A program made the translations under genes and the position numbers. From Pseudomonas lini (GTDB taxonomy: Bacteria; Pseudomonadota; Gammaproteobacteria; Pseudomonadales; Pseudomonadaceae): a DNA stretch of 64,000 nt. The stretch covers positions 186,001-250,000 of the forward strand of contig NZ_JYLB01000004.1 of assembly GCF_001042905.1 (NCBI RefSeq). The letters run 5' to 3'. The first letter of the stretch is position 1; the number at the start of each line of letters is the position of its first letter. Below the pieces are notes generated by a model. It ran no database searches. It saw only the letters and a program-made list of their open reading frames with translations, and was not told the DNA's origin. Below are positions 10,401 to 17,311 of this stretch, in pieces.

Positions 10401-10540
10401 AGCAACAACCAGAACGCCCCCCAGCCGTGCCGGGAACGACGGGGTTTCTCAGGTAAAGGCGCTTCATCCACTCGTTCAGTCGGAACCACAGTTTCACTCG
10501 AATCGGTTTGCCACAAAGCGCCCATAGTCGACTGATCCAT
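7412..10540 (-). CDS. Bifunctional peptidoglycan glycosyltransferase/transpeptidase (PBP1-like)
   Basis: A 1042-residue inner-membrane protein with one N-terminal transmembrane segment (residues about 42-60) after a short basic cytoplasmic tail. The glycosyltransferase family 51 domain follows: a catalytic-glutamate motif in the variant form IENRFL, then GGSTLATQLEKY and RDYLNSVPLSAVPGHGEV. The transpeptidase domain has SxxK as STAK near residue 525, SxN as SIN near 629 and KTG in GGKTGTGDNR near 950. Both activities should therefore be possible: polymerising lipid II and cross-linking the glycan. The GT51 motifs differ from PBP1a/1b, so it belongs to a separate Pseudomonas group and I give no symbol. 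It stands alone; a start at 10525 (MGALW) is possible. Confidence 0.85.
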   Translation of the reverse strand: MDQSTMGALWQTDSSETVVPTERVDEAPLPEKPRRSRHGWGAFWLLLLIILIVLGLAAAKEMRTSKFQAREISKYAASLKYELQPGPSDAIRYPGAGPFDQRLGYSALDELLPRLLKRNYVVSAQTRFSPALMKYSDKGFFVPYAEKIQAGLSITDCRAAPLYQYKYPQQLYSSFAAIPPVVVSSLLFIENRFLLDPRQPLANPAVDWPRFGMAAWSQVAKLLRLPGQSAGGSTLATQLEKYRHSPDGLTMSGAEKIRQMISASVRAYQAGPETLQARQNVIRDYLNSVPLSAVPGHGEVHGMAEGLRVWYGADFNQANERLASTNTDPKSLSEKGLALREMLSLMIAQRRPSHYLTKGRDELASLTDSHIRLLAQNGVIDAPLATAALASKVTYRDWATQPTIQPIETNKGISVARSRLGGLLNRPLYDLDRLDLSATSTLQGELQTQATAYLKHLADPTYAAEIGLIGERLLTPTSTAQVRYSFTLFELTPDGSRVRVQTDSTDQPFDINEGSKLELGSTAKMRVLTTYLQIIAELHDKYAAMTVPELKKVEVPDQDRLSRWAVDYLIQNKDRNLPNMLNAALDRKYSASPGEAFFTGGGLHTFNNFRKEDNGRLPTLRDAIRESINLPFIRLMRDLVRYTTYSGPNNSAELLKDDRDPRRQEYLASFADKEGTSFLLKFWKKYRNKDTKARLETFLDSMRPTPIRMAAVHRYLFPQADQESFNTFVRSHLKGAKLNEKLTDERLERLYLSYGPGSYDLPDQGFIAKVHPLDLWLIGYLLNNPDAKFSQIVKASQFERQEVYSWLFKSRHKGARDSRIRTMLEIEAFLDIHQRWQKVGYPFDHLVPSLATAIGSSGDRPAALAELIGTILNDGVRMPTLRIDSLHFAADTPYETRLINDPVVGKRVMPSEVATAMREALSQVVDAGTAKRVAGSFKLADGSPLAMGGKTGTGDNRIEAIGSGGRILSSKSINRTATFVFYIGDRHFGTLTAYVPGRTAESFKFTSALPTQVLKGMAPILSPYLQPGTHTMCQPTVTTAIR

Positions 10541-10625
10541 TCACGCAGATTGATCGGACTTCTTTGAAGCTTAGACGGTGGTTGGCGTTGGTGAAAAAAT
10601 TGTGAAGTAGTAAGTGATGCATGGA

Positions 10626-10743
10626 TGTGGCGAGGGGGCTTGCCCCCGTTGGACTGCGCAGCAGTCCCAAAAACCTAGGCATACCGCGTGCAATGGATTT
10701 GCGACTGCTGCGCAGCCGAACGGGGGCAAGCCCCCTCGCCACA
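10626..10743. repeat. REPIN, GTGGCGAGGGGGC family, copy 1 (left flank of RAYT)
   Basis: Two inverted REP arms, TGTGGCGAGGGGGCTTGCCC and its reverse complement, enclose a spacer with further self-complementary GACTGCGCAGCAGTC sequence. It is nearly identical to the copy at 11390-11510 and in the same orientation, on the other side of the transposase gene. Confidence 0.9.
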
Positions 10744-10790
10744 ACAGCCTCCTTGCCACAGGAATGCCATAACAGATGTGCTGTTCAGCG

Positions 10791-11249
10791 TTATAGCCAG
10801 CAGGCATCCCACAGTGGGTAATCGCCAATTTTTTGCACCAACCCTGCGCGTAACGGATTGGCAACAATGTAACGAGCGAACGGCAGGAGCTCTTCGCCAT
10901 CACGGATTGCTCTGTCGTGGTAGCCGGTTTGCCATAGTGGACCACGCCGACCGGTCATTTTGTTCACTGCCTGGGTGCAGCGTGACTTGGTAGAGCCGAC
11001 AACACTGCCCAGATTGTTGTCCCGCAGCTGCATTAGCCAATGGAAATGATCGGGCATCACAACCCAGGCGATTGAATCCACTAAACTCGCGTCGTGAACT
11101 CGGCGCAGTTCTGCGACCAGCAGACGTCCTAATTGCCAGTCAGAAAATATGGGTTGGCGTTCGTGAGTAACTGCGGTGATGAGGTAAGCGCGGCCGTTTT
11201 CGGAGGCTCTGCCAAAGCGCAGACGATGAGAGTTTGGTTGGGTAGGCAA
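10791..11249 (-). CDS. REP-associated tyrosine transposase (RAYT)
   Basis: A 152-residue protein of the Y1-HUH family (IS200/IS605-related). It shows the HUH motif in MPDHFHWLM and the likely catalytic tyrosine in the segment LWQTGYHDRAIRDGEEL, followed by the family-typical ARYIVANPLRAGLV. Family knowledge: RAYTs cut REP hairpins at a conserved tetranucleotide and are held to be responsible for spreading REP sequences. The start used is TTG at 11249, with AGGAAG 8 nt upstream; an ATG lies just upstream in a different frame. Nearly identical REPINs flank the gene directly on both sides, as expected for the cognate pair. It looks intact. Confidence 0.9.
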   Translation of the reverse strand: MPTQPNSHRLRFGRASENGRAYLITAVTHERQPIFSDWQLGRLLVAELRRVHDASLVDSIAWVVMPDHFHWLMQLRDNNLGSVVGSTKSRCTQAVNKMTGRRGPLWQTGYHDRAIRDGEELLPFARYIVANPLRAGLVQKIGDYPLWDACWL

Positions 11250-11389
11250 TCCATTGCTTCCTTGCGTAAGTAGTCAACTTGACGCTTCTCAGGCTAGTTC
11301 CCGACTTCCTGGATCGGGTCCGTAATTATTGAGTGAATATTCTGATTCTTGCGAAGGATTCACTGCGCTGAGGAGGCAGTTATGCCCAG

Positions 11390-11510
11390 TTGTGGCGAGG
11401 GGGCTTGCCCCCGTTGGACTGCGCAGCAGTCCCAAAAAACCTAGGTACACCGCGTGTAACGGATTTGCGACTGCTGCGCAGCCGAACGGGGGCAAGCCCC
11501 CTCGCCACAA
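11390..11510. repeat. REPIN, GTGGCGAGGGGGC family, copy 2 (right flank of RAYT)
   Basis: Same arms and spacer as 10626-10743, in the same orientation, with only a one-base length difference and a few substitutions in the spacer. The two copies and the RAYT between them form a unit of about 885 bp. Confidence 0.9.
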
Positions 11511-11876
11511 CAGCTCCCCCTCACCACAGGGCGGATGTTGTCTGTAATAGCTGAACTAGACGCATCAAAGAGGTAAATGCTGCCAAGGTAGGGGCATGGC
11601 GATGCACCATTGCTGTGCAATACTAGGCGCCGTTTCAGTGGCGAATAATCCTACATAAGTCAGGTAATGCCACTCCGAAAACCGCGCTTTTGCCGAGAGT
11701 TCTGGCTGAATGTTGTGGTTTATAGAGTGAAAAACCCTGCTGGAAGCTTTTTATACTGCATGCCCGCTGATCTTGCAGGTTTTGGTCCTGCAAGACGTGT
11801 CTGCCCATGAAGCAGGCCCGGTTTCGCAGAAGCGCTGGCTTATCGGTCGGTGCTTCGACACTCGGTGGTCACATCC

Positions 11877-11884
11877 AATAACAA
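11877..11884 (+). promoter_or_regulatory. Candidate Hfq/Crc CA motif before proY
   Basis: AATAACAA fits AANAANAA exactly and is 2 nt before the CGAGG ribosome binding site of proY. Known in Pseudomonas: Hfq with Crc binds such motifs and blocks translation while preferred carbon sources are present. The same arrangement occurs before aatJ and glpF. Confidence 0.55.
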
Positions 11885-11899
11885 GACGAGGTTGTACCT

Positions 11900-13321
11900 A
11901 TGCCAGTCGGCAATCACCTGCCTCACGGCGAGACCGCTCAGGGCGGCCCGCTTAAACGCGAACTCGGCGAACGGCATATTCGCTTGATGGCGCTCGGTGC
12001 CTGTATCGGCGTCGGCCTGTTCCTGGGTTCGGCCAAGGCCATTGAAATGGCCGGCCCGGCCATCATGCTCTCCTACATCATTGGCGGCTTGGCGATCCTG
12101 GTGATCATGCGCGCCCTCGGCGAGATGGCCGTGCATAACCCGGTCGCCGGTTCGTTCAGCCGTTATGCACAAGACTATCTCGGTCCATTGGCAGGCTTTC
12201 TGACCGGCTGGAACTACTGGTTCTTGTGGCTGGTGACTTGCGTCGCGGAAATCACCGCGGTGGCGGTGTACATGGGCGTCTGGTTCCCCGACGTGCCGCG
12301 CTGGATCTGGGCACTGGCGGCGTTGATCAGCATGGGCTCGATCAACTTGATCGCGGTGAAAGCCTTCGGTGAGTTCGAATTCTGGTTCGCCTTGATCAAG
12401 ATCGTCACCATCATTGCGATGGTGGTCGGTGGCATCGGCATCATCGCTTTCGGTTTCGGCAATGACGGCGTGGCGTTGGGGATTTCCAATCTCTGGGCCC
12501 ACGGCGGTTTCATGCCCAACGGCGTGCAAGGCGTGTTGATGTCCCTGCAAATGGTGATGTTCGCCTACCTCGGCGTCGAGATGATCGGCCTGACCGCCGG
12601 TGAAGCCAAGAACCCGCAGAAGACCATCCCCAATGCGATCGGCTCGGTGTTCTGGCGGATTCTGCTGTTCTACGTCGGCGCCTTGTTCGTGATCCTGTCG
12701 ATCTACCCGTGGAACGAAATCGGCACTCAGGGCAGCCCGTTCGTGATGACCTTCGAGCGTCTGGGCATCAAGACCGCTGCCGGCATCATCAACTTCGTGG
12801 TGATCACCGCTGCGCTGTCGTCTTGCAACGGGGGGATCTTCAGCACCGGGCGCATGCTCTACAGCCTGGCGCAGAACGGCCAGGCCCCGGCCGGTTTCGC
12901 CAAGACCTCGAACAACGGCGTGCCGCGTCGTGCGCTGCTGCTGTCGATCGGTGCCTTGCTGCTGGGCGTGTTGCTTAACTATCTGGTGCCGGAGAAAGTC
13001 TTCGTCTGGGTCACCGCGATTGCCACCTTCGGCGCGATCTGGACCTGGGTGATGATCCTGCTGGCCCAGCTCAAGTTCCGCAAAGGCCTGAGCGCCAGCG
13101 AACGTGCCTGCCTCAAATACCGCATGTGGCTGTACCCGGTCAGTTCTTACCTGGCACTGGCCTTTTTGGTGCTGGTGGTCGGCCTGATGGCGTACTTCCC
13201 GGACACTCGCGTGGCGCTGTACGTCGGGCCTGCTTTCCTGGTGCTGCTGACGGTGTTGTTCTACGTGTTCAAGCTGCAACCGACTAATGTGTCGCAAGGT
13301 GTGGTGCGTTCGGCGTCGTAA
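11900..13321 (+). CDS. proY: Proline-specific permease (amino acid/polyamine/organocation family)
   Basis: A 473-residue inner-membrane transporter with about twelve hydrophobic segments. It starts with the family signature LMALGACIGVGLFLGSAKAI and contains MRALGEMAVHNP, FSRYAQDYLGPLAGF, TAGEAKNPQKTIP and SIYPWNEIG. From memory these blocks align closely with E. coli ProY throughout. It should import proline or a related amino acid with protons. The ATG has CGAGG 8 nt upstream. A hairpin terminator follows the stop. The gene is monocistronic, with a REPIN between it and convergent opgC. Other members of the family (GabP, AroP) are less similar, but the exact substrate is inferred. Confidence 0.8.
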   Translation: MPVGNHLPHGETAQGGPLKRELGERHIRLMALGACIGVGLFLGSAKAIEMAGPAIMLSYIIGGLAILVIMRALGEMAVHNPVAGSFSRYAQDYLGPLAGFLTGWNYWFLWLVTCVAEITAVAVYMGVWFPDVPRWIWALAALISMGSINLIAVKAFGEFEFWFALIKIVTIIAMVVGGIGIIAFGFGNDGVALGISNLWAHGGFMPNGVQGVLMSLQMVMFAYLGVEMIGLTAGEAKNPQKTIPNAIGSVFWRILLFYVGALFVILSIYPWNEIGTQGSPFVMTFERLGIKTAAGIINFVVITAALSSCNGGIFSTGRMLYSLAQNGQAPAGFAKTSNNGVPRRALLLSIGALLLGVLLNYLVPEKVFVWVTAIATFGAIWTWVMILLAQLKFRKGLSASERACLKYRMWLYPVSSYLALAFLVLVVGLMAYFPDTRVALYVGPAFLVLLTVLFYVFKLQPTNVSQGVVRSAS

Positions 13322-13335
13322 GTCGTCACGCTAGA

Positions 13336-13376
13336 AATGCACAAGCCCCGGTCTGAACGATCGGGATTTGTGCATT
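13336..13376 (+). terminator. Terminator after proY
   Basis: The stem AATGCACAA / TTGTGCATT is extended by a CCCG/CGGG pairing, and the 3' arm ends in TTT. It lies 14 bases after the proY stop. Confidence 0.55.
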
Positions 13377-13383
13377 TGGAAGA

Positions 13384-13488
13384 TCAAAAGATCGCAGCCT
13401 GCGGCAGCTCCTACGGGATTTGTGTACATCCGCGATATTGCGGGTGTACTCGGTCGGCGTAGGAGCTGCCGCAGGCTGCGATCTTTTG
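13384..13488. repeat. REPIN, GATCGCAGCCTGCGGCAGC family, copy 1
   Basis: Two inverted arms (CAAAAGATCGCAGCCTGCGG and its complement) enclose a short spacer in the gap between convergent proY and opgC. Other copies are at 46445-46546 and 60896-60971. Confidence 0.85.
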
Positions 13489-13491
13489 ACG

Positions 13492-14616
13492 TTAAATGGC
13501 TGTGACGGATATCGGTCGGTTCAACCGCTTGTTGAAATCCAGCCAGGCCCCCAGCAATGCCATCAACCCGACCCCCAACAGTGCGCTGAATATCTGCATC
13601 GCCAGTACGTTCCCGCCCAAGGCATTGAGCATGTCTGCCAATGGCGCCAGCAACACGCCAAAGCAGAACACCTCCAACGAATAACGACCCATGCGACAGC
13701 TTTGTTGCACCAGCCAGTGCTGCGTCCAGCCCGTGTCCGGCAACAACCTGGCGGTGACGTAGGCGAGGGCGAGGAAGTGCAGCAGGCGCGCCGGCGAGAG
13801 GTTGGTCTTGCTGATTGGATAGAGCCATTCGCCGAGCCGTTGGGGCATGAAGGTGTCATGCACGGTTGGCCATTTCCATGACACTGCGATCAACCCGGTC
13901 AGCAGCAAATAGGTCAGCGCTGCGATAAAAACCGGCTGCCGAGTCAGTGGTCGAGGTTGCTGCACCCGAGGCCGTTGCCCGTGAATCGCCGCCGCGCCAC
14001 CGAGAATAAACAACAGCTGCCAGGCCAGCGGATTGAAAAACCACACGCCACCGTCGGTGCCCGCCAGGTTCCACTGAAAGCATGGTGCCAGCAGGTACAA
14101 AACCACCGACAACCCCACCACGTATTCAGCCTTGCGCAGCAGCATCGGCAGCACCAGCGGCAGGCCGAGCAGCAACAAAATATACAGCGGCAGCGGGTCC
14201 ATCAGGTTCGGCTTGAAGCGCAGCAATAACTCATCCATCAACGCCTGCTGCGGATTGCTGAGGAAATACTGCAAGCCCATTTCCTGCACCAGATCGCGGG
14301 TTTCCACGTGGCTATTGGCGAAAAACACGATGCCCATCAACAGCGCCAGCAAAAAGATGTGCACCACATAAAGCACCCAGGCGCGTCGCAGGATTTTCAC
14401 CGTGGCGACCATGAAACCATCGCGTCGGGCGATCTTGCCGTAGGCCAGCACGGCCGCGTACCCGGCCAGGAACACGAAAATCTCCGCCGCATCGCTGAAG
14501 CCGATGTTACGCACCGTGAACTGCGCCAGCGGGTTTTGCGGCACGTGATCCCAGAAGATGAAGATCAGGGCCAGACCGCGAAAAAAGTCGATTCGGTGAT
14601 CGCGTTCAAACGTCAT
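13492..14616 (-). CDS. opgC: OpgC-family membrane acyltransferase
   Basis: A 374-residue protein with about ten membrane segments. The N-terminus RDHRIDFFRGLALIFIFWDH and the following GFSDAAEIFVFLAGY are typical of the OpgC family. Family knowledge: OpgC adds succinyl groups to periplasmic glucans (osmoregulated periplasmic glucans) in the inner membrane. It sits divergently from a glycosylation operon, so both neighbours act on envelope glycans, but nothing shows they work together. The ATG at 14616 is the first in frame. The stop lies directly beside a REPIN that separates it from proY. Confidence 0.85.
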   Translation of the reverse strand: MTFERDHRIDFFRGLALIFIFWDHVPQNPLAQFTVRNIGFSDAAEIFVFLAGYAAVLAYGKIARRDGFMVATVKILRRAWVLYVVHIFLLALLMGIVFFANSHVETRDLVQEMGLQYFLSNPQQALMDELLLRFKPNLMDPLPLYILLLLGLPLVLPMLLRKAEYVVGLSVVLYLLAPCFQWNLAGTDGGVWFFNPLAWQLLFILGGAAAIHGQRPRVQQPRPLTRQPVFIAALTYLLLTGLIAVSWKWPTVHDTFMPQRLGEWLYPISKTNLSPARLLHFLALAYVTARLLPDTGWTQHWLVQQSCRMGRYSLEVFCFGVLLAPLADMLNALGGNVLAMQIFSALLGVGLMALLGAWLDFNKRLNRPISVTAI

Positions 14617-14645
14617 GACGGCGGGCTCTTGAACGGGGTTGTTGG

Positions 14646-14672
14646 GTAGGAGCGGGCAAGCCTCGCTCCTAC
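14646..14672. repeat. Short REP hairpin, GTAGGAGCG family
   Basis: A 9-bp stem GTAGGAGCG / CGCTCCTAC with a 9-nt loop. It is a minimal version of the pair found at 32592-32684 and lies upstream of opgC, between it and the divergent gtrB-like gene. Confidence 0.7.
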
Positions 14673-14859
14673 AGCGGCGCGCAGGGTGGCGTGATTCGCA
14701 GGTAATTGCAAAAGGCTGGATATTACCGAATGTCTCAGCTACCTATAGCGAACGAATTGAGCCCATGTCCGTCGGTCTGCCGGGCAGTTCGCGCACCAGA
14801 ACGACCCCTGATGGGCGTCTGTCGAGCATCTACACTTCGTTTTCTCAGGAGTGTGAAAT

Positions 14860-15801
14860 GTGAAAGTTTCGCTGATTGTCCCGGTATTCAATGAAGAGCA
14901 GGCGATCACTCTGTTCTATCAGGCAGTGCGCCGCGAATTGAAACTTGACTCGTGTGAAGTCGAGATCGTGTTCATCAACGATGGCAGCACCGATCGGACA
15001 GCTGAGCAAGCCAAGGCGCTGGCACAGGTCGATGAACAGGTATTGCTGATCAACTTCTCGCGTAACTTCGGCAAGGAGCCGGCGTTGTTTGCCGGGCTGG
15101 AATACGCCACCGGCGATGCGGTGATCCCCATGGACGTGGACCTGCAAGATCCGATCAGCGTCATCCCGCGGTTGATTGCCGAGTGGCAAAAGGGCGCTGA
15201 CGTGGTGCTCGCCAAACGCCGAAATCGCGACAGTGACAGTTATCTGAAACGCCACAGCGCATCGCTCTTCTATCATTTGCTGAACAGGATTTCTTACACT
15301 CGGATCGAAGAAAACGTCGGGGATTTCCGCCTTATGGACCGCAAGGTGGTCAATGTGATTCGTGCGCTTCCCGAGCATCAGTTGTTCATGAAGGGCGTTC
15401 TGTCCTGGGCCGGGTTCACCACGGCGGTGGTGGAATACGAGCGGGCCGGGCGAGTGGCGGGAAGCAGCAAGTTCAATGGCTGGAAGCTATGGAACCTGGC
15501 GCTGGAAGGCATTACTTCGTTCAGCACGGTGCCGTTGCGGTTGTGGACTTACATCGGTGGCGGCATTTCGATTTTCGCGGTGCTGTACGCGGTGTACATG
15601 GTGCTGGACAAGATTTTCTTCGGTAACAGTGTCCCCGGTTACCCCTCGCTGATGACGGCCATTCTGTTTCTCGGCGGCGTCCAATTGATTGGCATCGGCA
15701 TCCTCGGTGAGTACGTTGGCCGCATCTACATCGAAGCCAAGCACCGGCCCCGTTATGTGGTCAAAGACGTCATTGGCGGCAAAGACCGGATCGGGCTTTA
15801 G
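14860..15801 (+). CDS. GtrB-like polyprenyl-phosphate glycosyltransferase (GT2)
   Basis: A 313-residue protein starting with a GT2 catalytic domain: [37 protein letters not shown] and the metal-binding DVDLQDP. Two C-terminal membrane segments follow at about residues 225-290, ending in [22 protein letters not shown]. Family knowledge: GtrB moves a sugar, usually glucose, from UDP-sugar onto undecaprenyl phosphate at the inner face of the membrane. The start is GTG at 14860, with AGGAG 8 nt upstream. The next gene begins one base after the stop, so the two are translationally coupled. A GtrA flippase gene is absent, although it usually precedes gtrB. Confidence 0.85.
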   Translation: MKVSLIVPVFNEEQAITLFYQAVRRELKLDSCEVEIVFINDGSTDRTAEQAKALAQVDEQVLLINFSRNFGKEPALFAGLEYATGDAVIPMDVDLQDPISVIPRLIAEWQKGADVVLAKRRNRDSDSYLKRHSASLFYHLLNRISYTRIEENVGDFRLMDRKVVNVIRALPEHQLFMKGVLSWAGFTTAVVEYERAGRVAGSSKFNGWKLWNLALEGITSFSTVPLRLWTYIGGGISIFAVLYAVYMVLDKIFFGNSVPGYPSLMTAILFLGGVQLIGIGILGEYVGRIYIEAKHRPRYVVKDVIGGKDRIGL

Positions 15802-15802
15802 C

Positions 15803-17311
15803 ATGGGCAGACTGGGCGACTTTTTCAGCAAAGAACTCGGGCGTCGTCGGGTCTGGCTGTTTTTCCTGGTCGCGACCCTGATTTATGTCATTCCGCTGAT
15901 CCTCGCGGACTATCCCTACATCGATGACAACTGGCGCTCGCTGTCGGCCGGTACTGCCTGGGCGGGGCAGGGGCGGTTGTTCACCGAGCTGTTCTACAAC
16001 CTTCTGACCTTTAGTGATGCAGCGCCAAACATCTTTCCGTTGCCGCTGTTGATCGCCACGCTGGCCATGGCCTTTGCGTTGACCAGCCTGACGTTCCATT
16101 ACTACCCGCAGGCAACGATGCCCTGCTGCCTGGTGCTGTTACCGCTCTGGTACAACCCGTTCTTCCTGCAGAACCTGTCTTATCAATATGACGGGGCGAC
16201 CATTGCCTTGAGCCTGGTGGCGGTGATTTTCGCGATCACGTTTCGTCATTCCTCGCGCATTCTGCAATGGCTGGTGCCGGCTTTCCTGATTGCGCTGGCG
16301 CTGGGGCTCTATCAGGTGAGCCTGAATGTGTTTCTGGGCTTGTGTTGCCTGGAACTGCTCAGGGGCGCGAATGACAAGTGGGCCTGGCGGCAATGGTACG
16401 AATTGATTGGCTGGAAAATCGCGCAGGCAGGGCTCGGCGGGTTGATCTACAGCGTCACGGCTTATCCGTACATGAATCAGAATCGCGCTCTGTTGTTGAA
16501 CTGGGCGGCGGCGCCCTGGCTGCAACTTGAAATCAACATCGGCCGCGTGCTGGAAAAAGTCGTGCTGCTGTTTCACGGTGGATTCACCTGGGTGTTCGCC
16601 GCACTGCTGCTGTGTGCCCTTGTGGGCAGCGCACGGCTGGCCCGCAACGTGATGGAACGCCATGACACCGGGCTGAGAAAAATCGTGATGGGCCTGGTGT
16701 GTCTGCTGGCAGTGCCGGTCGTGACCTTGTTGGTGTCAGGGACCGCGCTGTTTTTTCGCGACTTCAATGAAGGTGCCAGAACCTTGATGGGTTTTGCGGT
16801 CCTGTTGGTGCTGTTGTTCTATTTGAGCCATCTGGCATTGGCGTCCATTCATGAGCGGTTGCCAATGCTGTTGGCGGTGCCTCTGTTGGCCATGCTTTCA
16901 CTGTCCTTCGCCTATGGCCGCGTGCTGACGATGCAGAACACCTTTGCGTCCAGCGCGTTGTTTTCCCTGGGGCACGACATTGCGTCCAATAGGCAACTGC
17001 GCGAGGCCAAGCGCATTTACATGGCGGTGAGTGACTCCGATCACTGGCTGGTGGCGGCCTCGGGCTCGTTCAAGCAGATGCCGGTCTTGCGTTATCTGCT
17101 GAACATCGACTTTTTCATGCTGGCTGAAAACCTGCCCAAGGCGGGCATCACCAATGTGGTCGCGGAGAGGGAGCGGCGCAACGCGACCCTCGTCGGTTAC
17201 CAAGGTTATCCACCGCTGGTGGAGAGCCAGTTCTACCGCCTCTATCTGCTGGGCGATTACGGTTTTATCGTCATGAAAGAACCGACCCCGATCACCACGC
17301 TGCAGTGGTGA
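15803..17311 (+). CDS. GtrII-like membrane glucosyltransferase
   Basis: A 502-residue polytopic membrane protein with about ten hydrophobic segments. After the first segment it carries the acidic loop YPYIDDNWRSLSAG, typical of the glucosyltransferase GtrII domain. Family knowledge: these proteins take the lipid-linked sugar made by GtrB and transfer it in the periplasm to O-antigen or another surface glycan. I chose the ATG at 15803, one base after the gtrB-like stop; an in-frame extension back to 15689 would lie inside that gene. It overlaps the next gene by 7 bases. The acceptor cannot be read from the sequence. Confidence 0.75.
   Translation: MGRLGDFFSKELGRRRVWLFFLVATLIYVIPLILADYPYIDDNWRSLSAGTAWAGQGRLFTELFYNLLTFSDAAPNIFPLPLLIATLAMAFALTSLTFHYYPQATMPCCLVLLPLWYNPFFLQNLSYQYDGATIALSLVAVIFAITFRHSSRILQWLVPAFLIALALGLYQVSLNVFLGLCCLELLRGANDKWAWRQWYELIGWKIAQAGLGGLIYSVTAYPYMNQNRALLLNWAAAPWLQLEINIGRVLEKVVLLFHGGFTWVFAALLLCALVGSARLARNVMERHDTGLRKIVMGLVCLLAVPVVTLLVSGTALFFRDFNEGARTLMGFAVLLVLLFYLSHLALASIHERLPMLLAVPLLAMLSLSFAYGRVLTMQNTFASSALFSLGHDIASNRQLREAKRIYMAVSDSDHWLVAASGSFKQMPVLRYLLNIDFFMLAENLPKAGITNVVAERERRNATLVGYQGYPPLVESQFYRLYLLGDYGFIVMKEPTPITTLQW

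Larger units (their letters stand above)
11250..11899. other. Gene-free interval between RAYT and proY
   Basis: About 650 bases without a credible gene. It contains the second REPIN copy (11390-11510) and, further right, the proY upstream region with a possible -10 element (TATACT at 11752-11757) and an AANAANAA motif before the proY ribosome site. I see nothing else with clear structure. Confidence 0.6.

Noticed and set aside
11840..13297. A 485-codon open frame opposite proY
   Set aside because: It lies wholly antisense to a clear transporter; its product is low-complexity and rich in His, Gln and Arg, as expected from the mirror of a GC-rich gene.
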